Assembly (NCBI RefSeq): GCF_031180885.1
Contig: NZ_JAPSLK010000061.1
Coordinates: 1-47,183, forward strand
Origin: Saccharothrix sp.
GTDB taxonomy: Bacteria > Actinomycetota > Actinomycetes > Mycobacteriales > Pseudonocardiaceae
Direction of reading: 5' to 3'
Length of the DNA stretch: 47,183 bases
Both the position numbers and the translations under genes were made by a program. Positions 25,075 through 32,995 of this stretch are shown here, one piece after another (the stretch's first letter is position 1; each line of letters begins with the position of its first letter). The notes beneath the pieces were generated by a model. That model worked only from the letters and a program-made list of their open reading frames with translations. It searched no databases and had not been told where the DNA came from.

Positions 25075-25599
25075 TTATCGGTCGTCGCGGGTGAGGGCGT
25101 ACTCGACTTCGCCGTGTTCCGAGCCGGGGATGGGGTCGGGCCAGTCCTGGAAGAAGGTGCGGACGTAGCGGAGGCCCACGCGTTCCATCACGCGGCGGGA
25201 GCCGGTGTTGACCGCCATGGTGACGGCGAAGATCCGCTGGACGCCCAGTTCGCGAAAGCCCTTGTCGATGAGGGCGAGGGAGACCTCGGTGGCGTAGCCC
25301 TGGCCCCAGGTTGTGGGGTGGAGGCGGTAGCCGAGTTCGCGGACGCCGGGTTCGGTCTCTTTGAACGCGAACATGCCCAGGAATCGGTTGGTGGCCTTGT
25401 CTTCGCCGGCCCACCAGCCGGGGTTGGCCATGAGGCGGGGGAGGAGCGTGTTGGCGACCGTGTCGCGGTCCAGGGGCTTGCCGCCATCCAGGTAGCGCAT
25501 GACGGCGGGTTCGGCGTGCAGGGTGGCCAGGGCGTCCACATCGGACTCGCGGAAGTCGCGGAGGCGGACGCGGTCGGTCTCCAGGAACATGCGCGACAC
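25075..25599 (-). CDS. GNAT N-acetyltransferase, RimJ/RimL type
   Basis: A 174-residue acetyltransferase of the Acetyltransf_3 type. It starts LETDRVRLRDFRESDVDALA, has the acetyl-CoA loop in RLHPTTWGQGYATEVSLALI and ends with the typical VNTGSRRVMERVGLRYV. Substrate is unknown: protein N-termini, antibiotics or small metabolites are all known for the family. The GTG start at 25599 has an AAGG-containing ribosome site; ATG at 25590 is an alternative. It is convergent with thiQ, 20 nt apart, and monocistronic. Confidence 0.88.
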   Translation of the reverse strand: MSRMFLETDRVRLRDFRESDVDALATLHAEPAVMRYLDGGKPLDRDTVANTLLPRLMANPGWWAGEDKATNRFLGMFAFKETEPGVRELGYRLHPTTWGQGYATEVSLALIDKGFRELGVQRIFAVTMAVNTGSRRVMERVGLRYVRTFFQDWPDPIPGSEHGEVEYALTRDDR

Positions 25600-25629
25600 C
25601 TTGCCCTTGGGGGTGGGTCGCCGCCAACG

Positions 25630-25733
25630 GGTTTTGCTGCGCTTCGCGCTCTCAAAAGCTGAAAGCGTAAAAGCGGCGCTCGCCGCGCGGCAGGCCCCCG
25701 AGGCCCTTCCTGTGGCTTGGCAAGCCCTGCAAA
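25630..25733. repeat. Cluster of short palindromes upstream of the GNAT gene
   Basis: This gene-free stretch holds several inverted repeats: TTTTGC-TGCGCTTCGCGCTCT-CAAAA (25636-25658 region), GGCGCTCGCCGCGCGGC, and GGCTTGGCAAGCC. It is unlike the flanking genes in texture, and the AAAAGCGGCGC portion resembles the 20-bp unit at the window start. It may be a dispersed palindromic element. Boundaries are approximate. Confidence 0.45.
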
Positions 25734-25742
25734 GGCGAACCC

Positions 25743-25770
25743 CGCCCCGCGCTGCGCGCGGAGCGGGGCG
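25743..25770 (-). terminator. Terminator hairpin of the ABC-2 operon
   Basis: CGCCCCGC (25743-25750) and GCGGGGCG (25763-25770) form an 8-bp stem whose loop can pair further. It lies 12 nt after the permease stop on the minus strand and is followed by GGGTTCGCCTTTGC. Confidence 0.7.
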
Positions 25771-25782
25771 TTGGCGTGGGTG

Positions 25783-26622
25783 TCAGTTGTCCTTGGTGGC
25801 CAGGCGCATGGCGGCCAGGGAGAGGCCGATCAGGATGTAGCAGCCGGCCAGGGCCGAGCTGCGCCAGAGGGCCTCGGTCGGCAGCGGGTCGCGCATGACG
25901 TCGATCAGGCTGTTCCAGTACGTGGTGATCAGGTACGGGTGCAGCCAGTCCAGCGCCTCGAACAGGCCCAGCACCGCGAACACGATCACGCCAGCCATGG
26001 TCGCCGCCATCACCACCAACGGGTGCTCTGTGCACGCCGAAATCGCCATCGCGATCGCCGCCACGCCCCACACCTGCACGGTGACCAGCAGGATCGTGAG
26101 CGCGATGCGGGCCAGTGCCGGGCCGAACGACAGGGTGGTGCCGGACAGGGTGAGCATGCCGGTGCCGCCGAACAGGATCGCCCCCGTGATGACGGCCACG
26201 AACGCCATGAGCGTGATCGCGAACAGGGTCATCGTGGCCACGCCGAACGACTTCACCGCCAGCAGCCGCATCCGGCCGATCGGCGCGATCATCAACCCGC
26301 GGAGCGTCCCGTGCTGGGACTCGCCCGCCAGGCCGTCGGCCGCCCAGATCGCCCCGACCAGCGGCAGCAGCAGGGGCAGGGCCAGGAACAGGGTGAACAC
26401 CGGGAGCACCAGGCCGTTGCCGCCGATGATGGCGGCCAGGCCGGGGCCGCCGGACGCGTCGCCGTCGTCCACCGCGAACCACAGGCCGATGCCCGCCAGG
26501 ATCGGCACCAGGCACAGCCCGAACAGCCCGATCACGGTGCGCGGGCGGCGGATGATCCAGCGCAGTTCCGAGCGCAGTTGTCGGCCCAGCGGTGCGCGGG
26601 TCGCGACCAGTGGCGCGCTCAT
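25783..26622 (-). CDS. ABC-2 type transporter permease
   Basis: A 279-residue permease with six predicted spans (VIGLFGLCLVPILAGIGLWF, PVFTLFLALPLLLPLVGAIW, ATMTLFAITLMAFVAVITGA, IALTILLVTVQVWGVAAIAM, VVMAATMAGVIVFAVLGLF, and a C-terminal AGCYILIGLSLAAM). The extracellular or coupling motif AADGLAGESQHGTLRGLMIAP is typical of ABC-2 exporters. Its ATG overlaps the ATPase stop (TGATG), so the two are coupled. Substrate is unknown; it sits in an operon with a secreted LolA-like protein and next to a two-component system, suggesting envelope-stress-related export. Confidence 0.88.
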   Translation of the reverse strand: MSAPLVATRAPLGRQLRSELRWIIRRPRTVIGLFGLCLVPILAGIGLWFAVDDGDASGGPGLAAIIGGNGLVLPVFTLFLALPLLLPLVGAIWAADGLAGESQHGTLRGLMIAPIGRMRLLAVKSFGVATMTLFAITLMAFVAVITGAILFGGTGMLTLSGTTLSFGPALARIALTILLVTVQVWGVAAIAMAISACTEHPLVVMAATMAGVIVFAVLGLFEALDWLHPYLITTYWNSLIDVMRDPLPTEALWRSSALAGCYILIGLSLAAMRLATKDN

Positions 26623-27632
26623 CAGGCCCCCTCCTCGATGGTGTCGACCGCGGACAGGCCCTCGTCGGCCTCCTGCGCCTCGGTGAGCCGGGCGAACAGC
26701 TCCTCCAGGCCGGTGCGCTGGCGGCGTGCCTCGTGGACCGGGATGCCGGCGGTGACCAGGGCCTCGATCACGGCGGGCGCGGTGGTGCCGATCAGTTCGA
26801 CGCGCACGCCCTCCGGGGTGGGGCGCGCCGAGATGCGGGCGTCCCGCAGCACGTTGAGCGCCTGGTTGTGCTCCGGGGTGACGACCAACAGCGAGCTGTT
26901 CTCCGCTTGGAGCAGGTCGCCGAGCCCGCCCTGGGCGACGACCGTGCCCCGGTGCAGCACGGCGACGTGCGTGCAGGTGGCCTCGATCTCGCTGAGCAGG
27001 TGGGACGACACCACGACCGTCGTGCCCGCGTCGTGCAGGTCGGCGATGACGTTGCGCACCTCGCGCGTGCCCGCCGGGTCGAGGCCGTTGGTCGGCTCGT
27101 CCAGCACGATCATCTTCCGCTCCACCAGCAGCGCCGCGGCCAGGCCGAGGCGCTGCTTCATGCCCAGCGAGTACCCCCGGTACCGGCGGTGGGCGGCGGC
27201 GGCGAGGCCGACGCGTTCCAGCGCGTCCTCCACCGCCTGCTTGATGGAGCCGGTGGCGAGCAGCGGCTCGAAGGCCGCCACCCGCCGCAGGTTCTCCCGC
27301 CCCGACAGGAACGGGTGGAACCCGGGACCCTCGACCAGCGCACCCACGTGCGGCAGCGCCTGCGCCGCGCCGTCGGGCAGCGCCTTCCCCAGCAGTTCGA
27401 CCTCCCCCTCGGTCGGCCGCACGAGCCCGAGCAGCATGCGGATCGTGGTGGTCTTGCCCGACCCGTTCGGGCCGAGCATCCCCAGCACCGCCCCCTCCGG
27501 CACGTCGAGGTCCACCCGGTCCACCGCGACGGTGTGCCCGTACACCTTGCGCAGCCCCCGCGTCCGGGCGGCGAGGACCGGGGTGGAGCCGGCCTGGGCC
27601 GGCTCCACCCGTGCGCTGGTCGAGGTGGTCAC
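26622..27632 (-). CDS. ABC transporter ATPase (ABC-2 partner)
   Basis: A 336-residue ATPase with Walker A GPNGSGKTT, a CcmA/DrrA-like Q-loop region (VGALVEGPGFHPFLSGRENL), signature YSLGMKQRLGLAAALL, Walker B MIVLDEPTNGLDP and H-loop SSHLLSEIE. A C-terminal domain of about 90 residues, ending in a helix (TGLEELFARLTEAQEADEG), is of the DrrA type. The GTG start at 27632 overlaps the stop of the upstream LolA-like gene as GTGA. It pairs with the permease that follows. Confidence 0.92.
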   Translation of the reverse strand: MTTSTSARVEPAQAGSTPVLAARTRGLRKVYGHTVAVDRVDLDVPEGAVLGMLGPNGSGKTTTIRMLLGLVRPTEGEVELLGKALPDGAAQALPHVGALVEGPGFHPFLSGRENLRRVAAFEPLLATGSIKQAVEDALERVGLAAAAHRRYRGYSLGMKQRLGLAAALLVERKMIVLDEPTNGLDPAGTREVRNVIADLHDAGTTVVVSSHLLSEIEATCTHVAVLHRGTVVAQGGLGDLLQAENSSLLVVTPEHNQALNVLRDARISARPTPEGVRVELIGTTAPAVIEALVTAGIPVHEARRQRTGLEELFARLTEAQEADEGLSAVDTIEEGA

Positions 27633-28759
27633 TTCACCTGGCCGATCGCCTCGACCAGCACCTGCTCCGGCACCGCGCCCGCGGCCACCCGGCCGTCGTC
27701 GGCGATGAGCGCGGCGCCGACCCGGGTGGTGATCAGCGTGCCCGACCCCCACGGGCCGCTGACCTGCTTGCCGACCTGCTTGAGCAGGCCCTCGACGTCC
27801 ACGTCCTGGCCGGGCCCGCCGTCGCGCTTCCACTCCCGGTCGTCACCCTGCTGCTGGGCGAGGTTCTTCAGCGAGTCCGCCGGGATCCGCGCGGCCAGCA
27901 CCTGGTCCCAGCCCTCGCCGATGACCTGCGGGTTCGCCTCGGTGAACGCGCCCTCGGCGAGCGCCTTCTCCTCGGCGGTCGGTTCGCGCAGCTCCGGCTC
28001 GCTCACCTTCGCGCCCGGCGGGGGCGTGAAGGTGAACAGCGCGGCGTCCTGCGGACCGACGTTCAGCTCGGAGAACCCGATCTGCACGGCCGGCACCGCG
28101 GTCCCGTTGGTCAGCACCTCGAACCGCAGCGGGATGCGCAGCTCCGAGTCCACCGCCACCCGCACCTCGCGCAGCACGGTCCGCTCGGTCGGCTTCGGCG
28201 TGAGCACCAGCTCGTAGGCGGGCCGGTCGGCGACGCGCGCCGTCCCGTCCACGCTCACGTCGCTGAACTCCTTGATCTTCGCCACGGCCTCCCGCGCCAC
28301 CGCCACCGGGTCGGTGGGCACCTGCGGCGCGTTCGGGTCCAGCTCCAGCTTCGGTGCTTCCGCCTCCCCGTGCGCGAGCTTGGTCACCTTCTGCTCAGCG
28401 GAGTCCCACAGCCAGCCGGTCTGCCCGTCGTCCACGAACGTCTTCTCGCTGTCCGCCGCCGGCAACTGCACCCGCACGCGGCCCGCGCCGTCGGTCCAGA
28501 CCCGCAGCTTCGAGTCCCCGTCGGACAGCTGGGGCAGCCCGGTGATGCCGGGGATCCCCAGGTCGTTGGTCACCGACACGGCGCCGCCGAAAGCCGAGGG
28601 CTTGGCGGTCAGCACCGACTCGACCAGCGCCTCGGCCCCCACCTCGGGCAACTCCGGCGCCGGGCCCGCACCGGCGGGCATCGCGAGCACCCCCAGGCCC
28701 GCGACGCCGGCGACCACGCCGACCGCCGCGGCGACCACGGTCACCCTTCTCCGGTTCAT
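27629..28759 (-). CDS. Secreted LolA-like / DUF2092-type protein
   Basis: A 376-residue exported protein with an N-terminal signal (NRRRVTVVAAAVGVVAGVAG, then LGVLAMPAGA) and no lipobox cysteine. The middle has the half-barrel pattern of LolA/LolB/RseB proteins (SDGDSKLRVWTDGAGRVRVQLP, then YELVLTPKPTERTVLREVRV, LRFEVLTNGT and a FTPPPGAKV end motif). These families bind lipids or sense envelope damage. The start has GGAGGAGGGG about 6 nt upstream. It heads an operon with an ABC-2 exporter and is divergent from a response regulator, with shared direct-repeat operators between. A role in presenting substrate to the exporter is inference. Confidence 0.8.
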   Translation of the reverse strand: MNRRRVTVVAAAVGVVAGVAGLGVLAMPAGAGPAPELPEVGAEALVESVLTAKPSAFGGAVSVTNDLGIPGITGLPQLSDGDSKLRVWTDGAGRVRVQLPAADSEKTFVDDGQTGWLWDSAEQKVTKLAHGEAEAPKLELDPNAPQVPTDPVAVAREAVAKIKEFSDVSVDGTARVADRPAYELVLTPKPTERTVLREVRVAVDSELRIPLRFEVLTNGTAVPAVQIGFSELNVGPQDAALFTFTPPPGAKVSEPELREPTAEEKALAEGAFTEANPQVIGEGWDQVLAARIPADSLKNLAQQQGDDREWKRDGGPGQDVDVEGLLKQVGKQVSGPWGSGTLITTRVGAALIADDGRVAAGAVPEQVLVEAIGQVK

Positions 28760-28828
28760 GTGTCCCCTCCTCCAAGGGCGTCGACCGACCGGTTGCCGGC
28801 CGACACCACAGACCCTCCTCGGGCCGGC

Positions 28829-28940
28829 CTGAGATGGCGCTGAGAGTCGACGGCGACCTGAGAACCCGCTCAGCGACGCCCTCGATTGTCCCCTCACCCG
28901 GGTGCCCGGGCCACGCCTGCCGGCTGAGAGAGGACTGAGG
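28829..28940. promoter_or_regulatory. Three OmpR-type direct-repeat pairs (CTGAGA, 11-bp spacing)
   Basis: Within the divergent intergenic region, CTGAGA occurs at 28829 and 28840, at 28858 with a degenerate CTCAGC at 28869, and at 28924 with CTGAGG at 28935. Each pair has exactly 11-bp periodicity, the spacing expected for tandem binding of OmpR-family winged-helix regulators. The last pair lies 43 nt before the regulator start and the first two nearer the LolA-like operon. Binding by the adjacent regulator is inferred. Confidence 0.7.
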
Positions 28941-28982
28941 AAGTCGGGGCGTTTCGGGCGTTCAAGAGGCATCCTGTGGGGC

Positions 28983-29705
28983 GTGAGGCCACGGGTGCTG
29001 GTTGTTGACGACGAGGTCGGGGTTCGGCGCGCGTTGGAGCGCGGGCTGTCCGCTGAGGGCATGGAGGTGGTCACGGCCGCCGATGGGCCCAACGCCCTGC
29101 GCGTGGCGTTGACCGGTGCCTTCGACGTGGTGTTGTTGGACATCATGCTGCCCGGGCTCAGCGGGTACCGGGTGCTCCAGCGGATGCGGGCCGAAGGGGT
29201 GCGGACGCCCGTGCTCATGGTGTCGGCCAAGGACGGGGAGGTCGACCAGGCCGACGGGCTGGACCTCGGCGCGGACGGGTACCTGGTGAAGCCGTTCAGC
29301 TTCGTGGTGCTGGTGGCCCAGGTCCGGGCGTTGTTGCGGCGCAACCGGGCCGACCTCGCCCGGCGCAAGTTGAAGCTGGGGGAGTTGGTGGTGGACCGGG
29401 CGGTGCGCGAGGTGAGCTGGGCGGGGGAGCCGGTCAACCTGTCGCCGCGGGAGTACGCAGTGCTGGACGTGCTGGCCAGCCGGGCCGGGTCGGTGGTGAC
29501 CAAGGACGAACTGCTGCGCACCGTGTGGGGCGACGAGCAGGCAGCCACGCGCAACGCGGTCGAGGTGTACGTGGGGTACCTGCGGCGCAAGCTGGAGGCC
29601 ATGGGGGCCGGTGAGGTCGTGCGGACCGTGCGCGGGCACGGGTACCTGGCCTCCACCCCGGACCTGGACGCGGCGCTGGACTCGGCCGCCGCCCGGCGCA
29701 GGTGA
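28983..29705 (+). CDS. OmpR-family response regulator
   Basis: A 240-residue regulator. The receiver domain has the acidic pair D9-D10, phospho-acceptor D53 (VVLLDIMLPG) and K103 (YLVKPF). A winged-helix DNA-binding domain follows, with LSPREYAVLDVLASRAGSVV and the recognition region RNAVEVYVGYLRRKLEAMG, then TVRGHGY. The GTG at 28983 was chosen because it begins the conserved RPRVLVVDDE; CATCCT 7 nt upstream could be a leaderless -10. Its stop overlaps the kinase start by 4 nt. It probably binds the CTGAGA repeats upstream, controlling itself and the divergent transporter operon. Confidence 0.94.
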   Translation: MRPRVLVVDDEVGVRRALERGLSAEGMEVVTAADGPNALRVALTGAFDVVLLDIMLPGLSGYRVLQRMRAEGVRTPVLMVSAKDGEVDQADGLDLGADGYLVKPFSFVVLVAQVRALLRRNRADLARRKLKLGELVVDRAVREVSWAGEPVNLSPREYAVLDVLASRAGSVVTKDELLRTVWGDEQAATRNAVEVYVGYLRRKLEAMGAGEVVRTVRGHGYLASTPDLDAALDSAAARRR

Positions 29706-30970
29706 ACCCGCGCCGCTGGTGGCTGCGGCGGACGCTGCGCTTCCGCATCACCGTCGTGGCCACCGGCGTGGCGCTGCTCGGGCTGCTCGCGCTGACCCTG
29801 CTCGCGCCGAGCCTGATCGGCATGGTGCAGGTCAGCGCCGTGGACAACCAGCTCGAACGGTCCTCCGCCGTGCGCGTGCTGGACACCGCGGGCAACCCGC
29901 TGGACGGCCTCGCCAAGCCCGACCTGACCCCGCAGGACATCCGCCAGCTCCGGTCGGGCGAGAAGGTGCTGCGCATCGAGGGCGACACCGCGCACCGCTG
30001 GATCGGCCGGGTCGTGTTCGCCGCCGACGGCACGCCCCAACTGCACGTCGCCGGGGACACCCTGGTCGGCTACCGCGAGGCCAACGAGCTGGGCACGAAG
30101 TGGCTGGCCGCGGCCGCCGTGCTGGTCGCGGGGCTGGTCGGGATCGCCACGTGGCTGGCCGTGCGGTCGTCGTTGCGGCCGGTGGAGCGGATGCGGGTGG
30201 CGGCCGGGCAGCTGCCGCGCGGGCAGCGGCTGCCGGTGCCCGCGGCGCGGGACGAGTTGCAGGCGCTGGCGGAGGCGTTGAACGCCCTGCTGGCCCGGCG
30301 CGACGAGGCGACCGAGCGGCTGCGCCGGTTCACCGGGGACGCCGCGCACGAGCTGCGCTCGCCGGTGACCTCGGTGCGCGCCCAGGCGGAGGTGGCGGTC
30401 GCGCACCCGGACCCGGACTTCTCCATCGAGGTGCTGGAGTCGGTGGTGGAGGAGTCGGAGCGGCTGTCCAACCTGGTCGACGCCCTGCTCCTGCTGGCCC
30501 GCGCGGACACCGGCGAGCTGCCCCGGGCCGAGCCGGTGGACCTGGTGCTCCAGGCCCAGTACGCGGTGGAGCGGCGGCCCGCGGACGAGCTGCTGGTGTC
30601 CATCCACGCCCCGATGAGCGCGTGCCTGATCTCCGCCGCGCGCACCGAGGTCGAGCTGGTGCTGGACAACCTGCTGCGCAACGCCACCCGGTACGCGCGG
30701 TCGTTCATCCGGATCTCGGTGCTGCCCGCCGCGCGCGAGGTCCGGCTGCTGGTGGACGACGACGGCCACGGCATCCCGCCGGAGCACCGGGAGAAGGTGT
30801 TCGACCGGTTCTACCGGGTCGAGTCGGACCGGGGCCGGGCGACCGGCGGGTTCGGGCTGGGCCTGGCGCTGGTGGCGCACCTGGTGACCCGGCGGCGCGG
30901 GACGGTCCGGGCGGGCGAGTCGCCGGAAGGTGGTGCCCGGCTGGAGGTGCGCTGGCCGGAGTACCGGTGA
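29702..30970 (+). CDS. Membrane sensor histidine kinase
   Basis: A 422-residue HAMP-type kinase. A first span (ITVVATGVALLGLLALTLLA) is followed by an extracytoplasmic sensor of about 95 residues and a second span (LAAAAVLVAGLVGIATWLAV). The HAMP linker leads into the dimerisation helix with phospho-acceptor H216 (GDAAHELRSPVTS). The ATPase domain has N-box LVLDNLLRNATRYA, G1 VDDDGHGIP, F-box FDRFYR and G2 GGFGLGLALV. The GTG start overlaps the regulator stop. The sensor is small and has no recognisable ligand domain, consistent with sensing envelope state, possibly through the divergent LolA-like protein. Confidence 0.94.
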   Translation: MNPRRWWLRRTLRFRITVVATGVALLGLLALTLLAPSLIGMVQVSAVDNQLERSSAVRVLDTAGNPLDGLAKPDLTPQDIRQLRSGEKVLRIEGDTAHRWIGRVVFAADGTPQLHVAGDTLVGYREANELGTKWLAAAAVLVAGLVGIATWLAVRSSLRPVERMRVAAGQLPRGQRLPVPAARDELQALAEALNALLARRDEATERLRRFTGDAAHELRSPVTSVRAQAEVAVAHPDPDFSIEVLESVVEESERLSNLVDALLLLARADTGELPRAEPVDLVLQAQYAVERRPADELLVSIHAPMSACLISAARTEVELVLDNLLRNATRYARSFIRISVLPAAREVRLLVDDDGHGIPPEHREKVFDRFYRVESDRGRATGGFGLGLALVAHLVTRRRGTVRAGESPEGGARLEVRWPEYR

Positions 30971-30975
30971 TGGCT

Positions 30976-31035
30976 GGATCGGTGGTGGCGGGATCGATGG
31001 CGCCGGGATCGGTGGTGGCAGGATCGGTGGTGTGC
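30976..31035 (+). repeat. 15-bp tandem repeat, four copies, between kinase and Nudix genes
   Basis: Four units of GGATCGGTGGTGGCG or close variants run head to tail. The second has four changes; the first, third and fourth are nearly identical. The last unit contains the GTG start of the Nudix gene, so the array lies in its leader. The 15-bp period keeps all frames open. Confidence 0.85.
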
Positions 31036-31844
31036 CCGAGCTGCGCGCGACGACGCTGGTAGACGCCCCGCTGCGGACCGTCGCGGCGGCGCTGCTGGAC
31101 GCCCGGCTGCTGGCCCGGTCGATCCGCGGGCTGGGCGGGCGGATCAGCGGCGGGCCGGTGCTGCACGCGGGGTTGGAGCTGGCCGGGTCGGTCGGGCCGG
31201 TCGACGGGACGCTGCTGGTGACCCGGGCGGACCTGACCGGGGTGTCGGCGGAGCTGGTCGGCGGGCCGCTGCCGCGGTTCGTGCTGCTCACGGACCTGCT
31301 GCACACCGGCGGCGGGACCATGGTCGTGGACTCGGTGGAGTGGACCAGCCCCGGTGGGCCGTTGGGGCGGCTGGCGGACGTGATCGTGGGGCGCGGGTTG
31401 GCGCTGCGGGTGCTGGAGGCGCGGGCCGAGGCGGTGGCCGTGCGCAGCCGCGAGCTGCTGGCGGCGCGCGTGGTCGTGGGGGCCGCGATCGTGCGGGACG
31501 GGTTGTTGTTGGCGCAGCAGCGGTCTTATCCGGCGGAGGCGGCGGGGAAGTGGGAGCTGCCCGGTGGCCGGGTCGAGGCCGGGGAGTCGGATGCGGACGC
31601 GGTGGTGCGGGAGTGTCTCGAGGAGTTGGGGGTGACTGTCGTGGCGGGTGACCAGGTCGGCCCGGACGTGCCGCTGCGGCAGGACCTGCTGCTGCGGATC
31701 TACCGGGCCGACCTGGTGACGGGCGAGCCCGCGGCGCACGACCACCGGGAGGTGCGGTGGGTGAGCGCGGCCGAGTTGGACGGCTTGGACTGGCTGCCGG
31801 CGGACCGAGTGCTGCTGCCGGCCCTGCACGACCTGCTCGCCTGA
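31032..31844 (+). CDS. SRPBCC-Nudix hydrolase fusion
   Basis: A 270-residue two-domain protein. Residues 1 to about 140 resemble the SRPBCC/polyketide-cyclase fold (TTLVDAPLRTVAAALLDARL at the start, a helical LGRLADVIVGRGLALRVLEA at the end). The C-terminal half is a MutT-type Nudix domain with the box GGRVEAGESDADAVVRECLE then ELGV, matching GX5EX7REUXEEXGU. The Nudix half probably hydrolyses oxidised nucleoside triphosphates; it sits at the place of mutT2 (Rv1160) relative to pimE and typA. The function of the N-terminal half is unknown. GTG at 31032 was chosen since upstream sequence is the tandem repeat. Second choice: starts farther upstream within kinase codons. Confidence 0.82.
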   Translation: MPELRATTLVDAPLRTVAAALLDARLLARSIRGLGGRISGGPVLHAGLELAGSVGPVDGTLLVTRADLTGVSAELVGGPLPRFVLLTDLLHTGGGTMVVDSVEWTSPGGPLGRLADVIVGRGLALRVLEARAEAVAVRSRELLAARVVVGAAIVRDGLLLAQQRSYPAEAAGKWELPGGRVEAGESDADAVVRECLEELGVTVVAGDQVGPDVPLRQDLLLRIYRADLVTGEPAAHDHREVRWVSAAELDGLDWLPADRVLLPALHDLLA

Positions 31845-31846
31845 CC

Positions 31847-31899
31847 GCTGGGGCGCGGCCTCCGGCCCCCGCTTCCATTGTCCCGTCGAGCACCGACAA
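31847..31899 (+). repeat. 53-bp dispersed element, copy B
   Basis: This begins 3 nt after the Nudix stop and lies between two convergent genes. The first 38 bases match copy A at 8776 with one difference, and the TTGTC-N12-GACAA inverted repeat is kept although its spacer differs. Position suggests a terminator-like or mobile palindromic unit. Confidence 0.85.
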
Positions 31900-31931
31900 A
31901 ACCCGGCGAGTGGCAGCGGAGGCGTTGGCCT

Positions 31932-32897
31932 TCAGCCCAGGCCGGACACCCTCAGAGCCGCTTCCAGCCGGTGGGTGGAGCGTTCTCGGGAGCGTTCCGC
32001 CCCGTGCGCCCGGACCCGGTCCAACTCGGCGGGGTCGTCGAGCAGGGCCTGCGTCCGTTCACGCACCCCGCGCAGCTCCTCCACCACCGCCTCCGCCGTC
32101 GCTTCCTTCAGCTCGGCATAGCCCGACAACGAATCCGCCAGTTCACGCGGGTCCTTCGCCGTGCACGCGCCCAGGATCTCCAGCAGGTTCGCCACCCCCG
32201 GCTGGGTGTCCGGCGCGTACCGCACGACGCCCAGGTCGTCGGTCACCGCCCGGCGGATCTTGCGGCGCACCAGGTCCGGTGGGTCCAGGACGAACACCGT
32301 GCCCGCCGAGTCCGGGGACGACTTGGCCATCTTCCGGGACGGGTCGGCCAGGTCGCGCACCCGTGCCGCCGCCGTCGGGACGATCCCCTGCGGCATCACG
32401 AAGACCTCGCCGTAAGTGCCGTTGAACCGCCGCGCCAGCACCCGGGCCAGCTCCACGTGCTGCGCCTGGTCGTCACCGACCGGCACCTCCCGCGCGCCCT
32501 GCAACAGGATGTCGGCCGCCATCAGCACCGGGTACGTGAGCAGGCTCAACCGCACCGACGCCCGCCCCTCGGACTTCTCCTTGAACTGGATCATCCGCGC
32601 CGCCTCGCCGTACGTGCACGTGCACTCCAGCAACCAGGTCAACGCGCCCAGTTCGCGCACCAGGTCCGACTGCACCGCCACCGACCTCGGGTCGACGCCC
32701 GCCGCGATGAGCACCGCGACCTGCTCCCGGGTCAGCGCGCGCAACCGGGACGGGTTGTGGGACGTGGTCATCGCGTGCAGGTCGCCGATGAAGTACACGT
32801 CCTCCTCGGTGCCCTCCGCGGCCCACCGCCGGACCGCGCCCAGGTAGTTGCCCAACTGCACGGGACCGGACGGGGTGATGCCGGACAGCCTGATCAT
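31932..32897 (-). CDS. trpS: Tryptophanyl-tRNA synthetase (attenuator-controlled)
   Basis: Class I synthetase (321 residues) charging tRNA-Trp. The HIGH-equivalent is TPSGPVQLGNYLG (about residues 9-20), with GDLHAMT (38-44) in the tryptophan site, MIQFKEKS, LLTYPVLMAADILL and VGDDQAQHVELAR. The KMSKS-equivalent is KMAKS. ATG at 32897 starts the conserved IRLSGITPSG. The leader encodes a Trp-rich peptide with competing hairpins. I recall that Streptomyces coelicolor has an auxiliary, indolmycin-resistant TrpRS controlled by ribosome-mediated attenuation. This gene may be of that type, which is inference; in M. tuberculosis trpS is not in this neighbourhood. Confidence 0.94.
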   Translation of the reverse strand: MIRLSGITPSGPVQLGNYLGAVRRWAAEGTEEDVYFIGDLHAMTTSHNPSRLRALTREQVAVLIAAGVDPRSVAVQSDLVRELGALTWLLECTCTYGEAARMIQFKEKSEGRASVRLSLLTYPVLMAADILLQGAREVPVGDDQAQHVELARVLARRFNGTYGEVFVMPQGIVPTAAARVRDLADPSRKMAKSSPDSAGTVFVLDPPDLVRRKIRRAVTDDLGVVRYAPDTQPGVANLLEILGACTAKDPRELADSLSGYAELKEATAEAVVEELRGVRERTQALLDDPAELDRVRAHGAERSRERSTHRLEAALRVSGLG

Positions 32898-32993
32898 CGG
32901 GGTTCCTCTCGAACGGGAGAGCCCGCCGAAGGGGAGTGGCCCCGGACACAGCGAAGGCCGCCCTCGGCGGGCGGCCTGTGTGTCAACGCACAG
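32898..32993 (-). promoter_or_regulatory. trp attenuator hairpins upstream of trpS
   Basis: On the minus strand GGCCGCC (32976-32970) pairs with GGCGGCC (32962-32956) around a 7-nt loop, extended by ACACA/TGTGT flanks: the terminator (3:4). The same GGCCGCC can instead pair with an identical GGCGGCC at the end of the leader-peptide region (about 33007-33001), giving the antiterminator (2:3). The T-run after the stem is weak. A second hairpin, CTCTC-CCGTTC-GAGAG, covers the trpS ribosome site and could add translational control. Confidence 0.8.
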
Positions 32994-32995
32994 TG

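Noticed and set aside
22118..25627. Very long minus-strand open frame antisense to thiP-thiQ
   Set aside because: Typical high-GC shadow: very rich in Arg, His and Pro, no domains, opposite strong coding genes. Similar long shadows occur opposite sbcC, alkA and trpS.
30970..31062. A 30-codon frame overlapping the kinase stop (TGATG) with a CPSC motif
   Set aside because: It is mostly translated 15-bp tandem repeat and then runs into the Nudix gene in another frame. It has no support as a gene.
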